Assembly (NCBI GenBank): GCA_013178415.1
Contig: JABLXA010000008.1
Span: 124,001 to 188,000, forward strand
Origin: Bacillota bacterium
GTDB lineage: Bacteria; Bacillota; SHA-98; Ch115
DNA length: 64,000 nt
Direction of reading: 5' to 3'
Shown here: piece by piece, positions 63,372 to 64,000 of the stretch
How positions within the stretch are numbered: the first letter of the stretch is position 1
Layout: every line of letters begins with the position of its first letter
Position numbers and translations under genes: made by a program
The notes under the pieces: generated by a model
The model's input: the letters and a program-made list of their open reading frames with translations, nothing else
What the model was told of the DNA's origin: nothing
Databases searched by the model: none

Positions 63372-64000
63372 ATGGCGATTTTTCGTGTAGGTTTCATCGG
63401 AACCGGGAAGAAGCCGGTCAAGGCCGGTCCCCTGGGTTATGGGATGGCGCATATGCATGCAGCCGCCTACAAAAAGCTGCCTGCGGATTGCGAATTAGTT
63501 GCTTGCGCAGACATCGTTGAAGAAAATGCGCGCGCATTTGCAGAGATATTCGATATACCCGCAATTTATACTGACTACCATGAGATGCTGCATAAGGAGA
63601 ACCTCGACATAGTGAGCGTCTGCACCTGGCCCCGGCTCCACGCAGAGATGGTCATAGCGGCTGCCGTGGCGGGCGTCCGGGCTATTCATTGTGAAAAACC
63701 CATGGCTCATACCTGGGGCGCAAGCCGGCTCATGGCCCAGGAATGCGAGCGGCGCGGCGTGAGGCTCACTTTCAATCACCAGAGGAGGTTCGGGGCTCCT
63801 TTCCGCAAGGCAAAGGCATTGCTCGATGAAGGCGTTATCGGAGATCTCGAGAAGGTGGAATTCGCGGTTGGCAACCTTTATGATTACGGGTCCCACTCAT
63901 TTGATCTCTCCAACTATTTCAACAATGAATGCCCAGCCGAATGGGTCATCGCACAGATCGATTATCGGGAAGAAAATCTCGTCTTTGGCGCTCATAATGA
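63372..64000 (+). CDS. Gfo/Idh/MocA family oxidoreductase, 5' part
   Basis: The frame runs off the window end. MAIFRVGFIGTGKKPVKAG begins a Rossmann domain with an inserted loop, CEKPMAHTWGASR is the signature, and LTFNHQRRFGAPFRKAKALL follows. AAAGGATGAG lies about nine bases before the ATG. It is a fourth member of this family in the window and adjoins the hydroxypyruvate isomerase-like gene, fitting a polyol or cyclitol pathway. Confidence 0.9.
   Translation, partial: MAIFRVGFIGTGKKPVKAGPLGYGMAHMHAAAYKKLPADCELVACADIVEENARAFAEIFDIPAIYTDYHEMLHKENLDIVSVCTWPRLHAEMVIAAAVAGVRAIHCEKPMAHTWGASRLMAQECERRGVRLTFNHQRRFGAPFRKAKALLDEGVIGDLEKVEFAVGNLYDYGSHSFDLSNYFNNECPAEWVIAQIDYREENLVFGAHN

Overview
The window looks like a chromosomal segment of a spore-forming Firmicute (Bacillota), probably a clostridial or deep-branching anaerobe. 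Reasons: two CotF-type coat proteins, strong GGAGG-type ribosome binding sites, a B12-dependent class II ribonucleotide reductase under paired NrdR boxes, an FMN riboswitch-controlled RibU, and many carbohydrate genes under LacI, GntR, SorC and IclR regulators. No rRNA, tRNA or CRISPR array was seen. Both ends cut genes: a zinc-type dehydrogenase at the left and a Gfo/Idh/MocA oxidoreductase at the right.

Layout. 1-8.2 kb (+): a catabolic block (dehydrogenase, TIM-barrel isomerase, class II aldolase, SDR), a SorC regulator, then E1-alpha, E1-beta and E2 of a 2-oxoacid dehydrogenase complex without E3. 8.3-10 kb: an unusual array of seven palindromes at about 30 bp spacing, then gene remnants (ABC exporter, TPR protein, Rpn nuclease). 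10-15.5 kb (-): GntR regulator, beta-hydroxyacid dehydrogenase, scar of a deleted sugar ABC transporter, 2-hydroxyacid dehydrogenase and a family 42-like glycosidase. 15.8-24.2 kb: coat proteins, HicB with a frameshifted HicA, NrdJ carrying an intein exactly at the radical cysteine, RibU with FMN riboswitch, an IS1634-type remnant and a fused HEPN-MNT gene.

24.8-38 kb: sugar-use region with a Gfo/Idh/MocA oxidoreductase, two LacI regulators, a large divergent transaldolase-like protein, an amidohydrolase, a complete sugar ABC importer without ATPase, an isomerase and a GH42 beta-galactosidase. The second LacI gene and the GH42 gene carry almost identical operators, so one repressor probably controls itself and the glycosidase operon. 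38.3-40.7 kb: decayed transposase and an MNT/HEPN pair. 41-52.6 kb (+): two DegT/AHBA-type aminotransferases, three sugar dehydrogenase or hydrolase genes, an orphan family 5 binding protein, a DppA-type aminopeptidase, a UroD-like protein and an MFS transporter. This suggests handling of amino- or keto-sugars, but the substrate cannot be read from sequence.

52.6-54.2 kb: VapBC and DUF433/DUF5615 toxin-antitoxin pairs. 54.3-62.2 kb (-): an IclR-led operon with two DapA-family aldolases, a glycerol-dehydrogenase-family enzyme, a permease remnant and a GH38 alpha-mannosidase that is broken both by an internal deletion removing the nucleophile region and by a roughly 0.8 kb insert of 31-32 bp degenerate repeats. 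62.4-64 kb (+): hydroxypyruvate-isomerase-like protein and the partial oxidoreductase.

Recurring theme: many genes here are not simply truncated but carry internal deletions that join distant parts of a gene or of neighbouring genes. The most unusual items are the seven-site palindrome array (which also reads as a decapeptide-repeat protein), the repeat-filled insert in the mannosidase, the fused HEPN-MNT gene with its own internal start for the antitoxin half, and the intein at the NrdJ radical cysteine.
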